IMG/VR virus record: IMGVR_UViG_3300028840_004170
Location: 26,074-90,073 of that record
DNA length: 64,000 nt
Strand: one strand, 5' to 3'
Source: a virus
Part shown: one piece after another, positions 62,601 through 64,000 of the stretch
How the letters are laid out: every line of letters begins with the position of its first letter
Position numbering within the stretch: position 1 is the first letter of the stretch
The notes under the pieces: generated by a model
Databases searched by the model: none
What the model saw: the letters and a program-made list of their open reading frames with translations, nothing else
Told to the model about the DNA's origin: nothing
Translations under genes and position numbers: made by a program

Positions 62601-63025
62601 CTTTTCCAAGTACAGATACTGGTCTATCGTATGATGTCTGGCAAGGAAATACTCGATTTTCAGAGGATATGCGTAGAACTCTTATGGACTTTTTGAACCT
62701 TATCAATGGGGCTCTTAATGACATCACTGCTACTCTGCCATACTCTCAAATCGATACCAACCCTGATTATGGAGATCCCACAGACACGTTTTTAGGTAAT
62801 CGTCAGGATGATGTCCAAGATTTCAGAACAGAACTTGCTGAATTCCCAGAGAGATTTGAGACAGCTTTACAATATATAGATAAATTGTATGACAAGAGAT
62901 TTTCTTGGATTGATTATAGAGTAAATCTAGAACAAGGGACTTTACCCACCAAAGAACGGTTATTGAATGAAAAAGAGAAGAATGAACGGGATTTAATTAA
63001 GAAATTATTAATGGTCCAGGGGTAG
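56678..63025 (+). CDS. Giant multi-module baseplate/tail protein, 2115 residues
   Basis: The N-terminal 1100 residues repeat a beta unit with AGTVEIHDTSGELNFSQDDV, AGTVQWAKDKGTLNFSSTDI and AGTAEVSKETGDVNFSAADL. This alternates with sheath-type beta modules (DEVTVEYYIIDPVGG). A Pro run (SSGPPGPPPPPPALN) lies near 1170-1185. From about 1530 on, a second unit recurs: DRQTFEGDIAGYNLEVNDEL, LQDTGKNFPVAGVIVGDKLI and TFQDTSKDFEVLGVVKGDIL; an earlier copy lies near 565. The C-terminus is helical (ERLLNEKEKNERDLIKKLL). It may serve as a baseplate wedge or arm. It starts at the ATGA overlap. Confidence 0.7.
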   Translation: MSAIELNLSGWVLRKPKVAESNSPNTSAPDTQELSGFSPTERADYMVAALNNGWMHEIEFAWVANKDRGQFGFSDADQRWTPLPGRSPLSLGSLSNTERLVAAPIPTDTYPYRFYISDPSSSDLTTFNVVSSFTSPASLAAGTVEIHDTSGELNFSQDDVDDFEGDAVYYQTEGFVNYGDESKYRLGALEDPLDAYRLALNPIPSPTQFPIIRIGNRLPLTPVAVNTEANFTSPSAGTVQWAKDKGTLNFSSTDITNYEGDMVYYWGAYDSFDSPGSPGLSAKTYSLGTIDISNPANPTTTGSMPPSAVPSSGGDVIIYFTFATAYRRVTETNIVSSFSTTVKYGEVELKTDGTIKFNYAEARRYKIPLSWNVYAVVCDYDLSSEDVGVRYFRSLVNKDGSDSDVTDLNCLVTVEDQTLISGLIASPIQALPVSPIEPPLSAPYKNPSFRIEGKGITTLQDLKTSSSAGVGFLLDYETKELTLAYRRKFDISLDTDASFYNFEDVGIVQYGFVLRDGPEAGPNTDMSEGDDYLLESNGGAIFFINRFGKTLDTGTKGQVTSATTFRDTTADFTGFAGKQLVILSGPNKASYLIDSITSSVELEIESSIPFPSTGTRIAYEIWDEPEILGDRVWEELQLPEDYFKLKKLFPIGTISNSPRRTIPIVDISARVEFQLDADTIDISWVETNGDFGTPSAGTAEVSKETGDVNFSAADLTTYSGQTVWISWWLYPSDYMVNSGNGGIYLNTPLLNWERLKAFYYTEEGGDLQEEHLVVRIWDEICVITPGSVDVPFNPDDRETDSSFGILVYRGDVTSGVGRFYKLSDTETSEKVSVDWDTNTLTFIDPLAGDDEVTVEYYIIDPVGGEKSFTLSTYPIFFPSYDFEVGTNEFIAWGDVSSVFVADQFVFLGGNDIYRVSSSSYASGKTTVTLASYLRKTYKVPTFLVSSQPLDSNYFEPVTERFEKTQKGSYALNFKTIVTGISVGTILTLGGDDYLVLGVAIEDNRTVVQVGSKFPSEYYYTPGALERSIRPVFPDQTTEFVTSLPLVTTEPFTLRLRNKNAGTVEELVLDTDLSVSESGALLLLTKALGSNDILEFNYAGRETYDEDHEFSGEYIYRYVPDDSNQFLGASIIASYTVYNPDTLYFRVEPFNTIALEVSSALGEAAASQAPSSGPPGPPPPPPALNEKGKSTFYWDYGDTVDSDAVARRYLLYYNDVCNLIEDLLAYFDGRVVGDIHGKFLFTDSLYTTPVEPSAAVNHIDSIIYISPAWPAFPSPPFPPGFPPRRSQAMWKGSRYSRLYPEYGKFFGASSPTEGAGPGYSFPDEFLKEIYEIGRENLASISGVKDRPARTKLLNSIASGESSATLEVESASEDGEEFMVPGFAVDDEVMIGRTSNPYLVAGIVTAVDTGSTPNTITVDFVSYSLTPTLPPPSGTTCPALLPNDTVYHNPFWWEDDGGGNPIGHFQTYKTGLDFAVDMKAGNLINMGFPFPLPGQTPIQPLSYLEGKISYGNALTEPYRFPALDGQVYNDWNDREIPFKINATANFDFVFEGEEDLIDAITANTLEGVRDTDGDILSDRQTFEGDIAGYNLEVNDELILLTGSNTGRYLITSFPTSVQAKVAAFKHRQDGTVDYEIWDSTETTLRTSGTTANIQTDLLTLQDTGKNFPVAGVIVGDKLIVNSTSGYYNNGTYWIQTVATTTVSVRAFSTSETGVSFDIKRGTSTTGRASGDTGYFDTTTVFIDPNATWETDELVKGDTLVIPEGKNRGNWRINSIDSETQMTLQDAVRVAEDGTGGSLTDTGANDRLDVSGTVFQSSDVGRKITITGTSNGNDGTYTILSFIDSNSITISGSFPGTLPDTGNWALCVDYKVDDVRRESQYIADWRTKLLEEQSELQDVTFQGILDDLFDTLYDTSAFVSGTSGAVTGAQTFQDTSKDFEVLGVVKGDILEISSGVNAGMWWVEEVSGDTITIPSTDAFPSTDTGLSYDVWQGNTRFSEDMRRTLMDFLNLINGALNDITATLPYSQIDTNPDYGDPTDTFLGNRQDDVQDFRTELAEFPERFETALQYIDKLYDKRFSWIDYRVNLEQGTLPTKERLLNEKEKNERDLIKKLLMVQG

Positions 63026-63037
63026 TAGAGGTGATTC

Positions 63038-63244
63038 ATGAATGAACAGGAAGAGAACATTGCTGAAGAGGTAGAAGAACCAAAGAAGGAGCCTTTCAAG
63101 TGGAAGCATAACAATGACATTATGCAGAATATGGCTAGTAAGTTCATAGGTCCTTTGGGAATGCTCAAAGATGCTTTGGTAGAGGAAAGAAACAAGCTAG
63201 TAAAGAATCGTAACGAATGCAGGAAGCGTAATTTAAATGGCTGA
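63038..63244 (+). CDS. Small charged helical protein, 68 residues
   Basis: The product is acidic at first (EENIAEEVEEPKKE), then basic and helical (LVEERNKLVKNRNECRKRN). GAGG lies before the ATG, and the end overlaps the next gene by eight bases. It may be a small baseplate partner or chaperone. Confidence 0.55.
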   Translation: MNEQEENIAEEVEEPKKEPFKWKHNNDIMQNMASKFIGPLGMLKDALVEERNKLVKNRNECRKRNLNG

Positions 63245-64000
63245 GTGGAAAAGCACATTAAACTTGATGCCCGAGGTTGTGCTCGAATCGGCAGATCAAG
63301 TATCAAAGGTTCTGAAGAAATTTAGAACCGTGCTCAATATCATTCTGACAATATTAGAGACTGCCAAGATGTTCCTTATTGACCTTGGAAATCCTTTAAA
63401 GGTCATTCTGGAAGGTATTGTGGAGTTTATTGTTGGTATTTTGAATGATTTGAATCAGAGTGTTGGTATCTATATATTGTTGGTAGGACCTGTTATTCAA
63501 GGTCAAAAATTTCTTGATATCAAAGGTGGTATAGCCAATTTCAATCAGAAGTTTGCAGCAGCTCTTTATGATTCAGCAGATGGTAACCGACCACAATTCA
63601 CAGATACCTCTGAGGTGCATTCTTTCGTTATAGTTCTAGATTCTGGTAATCTTGCTGGTATTGTTGAGCAGTTTGTTAAGTTGATAATAGCGATTGGGGA
63701 GAGTATCACTCAAAACCTCCCACCCCCAGACAATGTTCGAGCTACCCCTATTGACAAGGATGATGGGTTATTAGTGAGTAACCTATCAGTAATGAAACGA
63801 GAGGCTGTTGGAGTCCAGATTGATTGGACTCTTGGTGGTGCTGGGGGTACAAATATAGCTGATTCGTTTGTACCTTCAAAATGGAGGATTGAACGGTCTA
63901 AGACTAGGGCTGGAGAACCTTTTCTGATTGATGAGGAGGTTTACAATGCGGCTGGAGAGAAGACCACTATAAAGAAACATGTCTTTGATACCTTTGGTCG
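63237..64000 (+). CDS. Tail/baseplate protein with FN3-type segment (cut by window edge)
   Basis: About 254 codons are visible, starting at ATG 63237 behind AGGAAG. The N-terminal part is helical and hydrophobic (VLNIILTILETAKMFLIDLG; VILEGIVEFIVGILNDLNQS). From about 162 an FN3-like domain begins (PPPDNVRATPIDKDDG; GVQIDWTLGG; WRIERSKTRAGEPF). The gene continues beyond the window. It is probably another baseplate or tail-surface protein. Confidence 0.55.
   Translation, partial: MAEWKSTLNLMPEVVLESADQVSKVLKKFRTVLNIILTILETAKMFLIDLGNPLKVILEGIVEFIVGILNDLNQSVGIYILLVGPVIQGQKFLDIKGGIANFNQKFAAALYDSADGNRPQFTDTSEVHSFVIVLDSGNLAGIVEQFVKLIIAIGESITQNLPPPDNVRATPIDKDDGLLVSNLSVMKREAVGVQIDWTLGGAGGTNIADSFVPSKWRIERSKTRAGEPFLIDEEVYNAAGEKTTIKKHVFDTFG

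Overview
The window is part of the genome of a large tailed phage with a contractile tail (myovirus type). A long DNA span is given over to head, neck, sheath, tube, tape-measure and baseplate genes, and one arm holds DNA metabolism genes. Genes are packed tightly: stop and start codons often overlap (ATGA, TAATG) and most starts have AGGAGG-type ribosome binding sites. The DNA is AT-rich and I found no tRNA gene. The host cannot be named. The reductase is of the B12-dependent class, so the host is presumably able to supply adenosylcobalamin. The head, neck and tail gene sets are large, which suggests a big or jumbo phage. No portal or terminase gene is recognisable, so the packaging genes lie elsewhere or are too diverged to recognise.

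Layout. (1) 1-6354, minus strand: a nucleotide and replication operon. In transcription order it holds a possible short gene or structured RNA behind a good sigma70-like promoter (near 6391-6418), a small unknown gene, a family 4 uracil-DNA glycosylase, clamp-loader subunits resembling delta-prime and delta, a class II ribonucleotide reductase, and the start of a RecD2-like helicase. (2) 6419-6847: a noncoding divergent region. (3) 6848-13838, plus strand: small unknown genes, then the head module of maturation protease, acidic scaffold-like protein, decoration-like protein and HK97-fold major capsid protein, closed by two strong hairpins. (4) 14013-31406, plus strand: mostly virion accessory proteins, with a SWIM zinc finger, an FmdB-like zinc ribbon, fibre-like proteins, and a possible lysis or envelope cassette (23060-25755) holding a permuted papain-like peptidase and several membrane proteins; neck-like genes follow. 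(5) 31407-32864: an actin-like ATPase gene with a small HeH/SAP-type protein gene behind it. (6) 32864-46217: a neck or tail-end protein, a giant 1407-residue sheath, the tail tube and chaperone-like genes. This part is interrupted by two minus-strand islands: a 61-residue gene, and a two-gene regulatory pair of an HTH protein and a sigma-like factor. (7) 46217-64000: tape measure (1265 residues), tail-end proteins, hub, spike, a triple-repeat hydrophobic protein, a 2115-residue multi-module baseplate or tail protein, and a partial gene at the edge.

Working together: the minus-strand arm would make deoxynucleotides, load a sliding clamp and remove uracil from DNA. The plus-strand arm builds the particle. 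The sigma-like factor inside the tail cluster is a candidate for switching on late genes. The actin-like protein among neck genes has no obvious virion role and is the most intriguing unit in the window.
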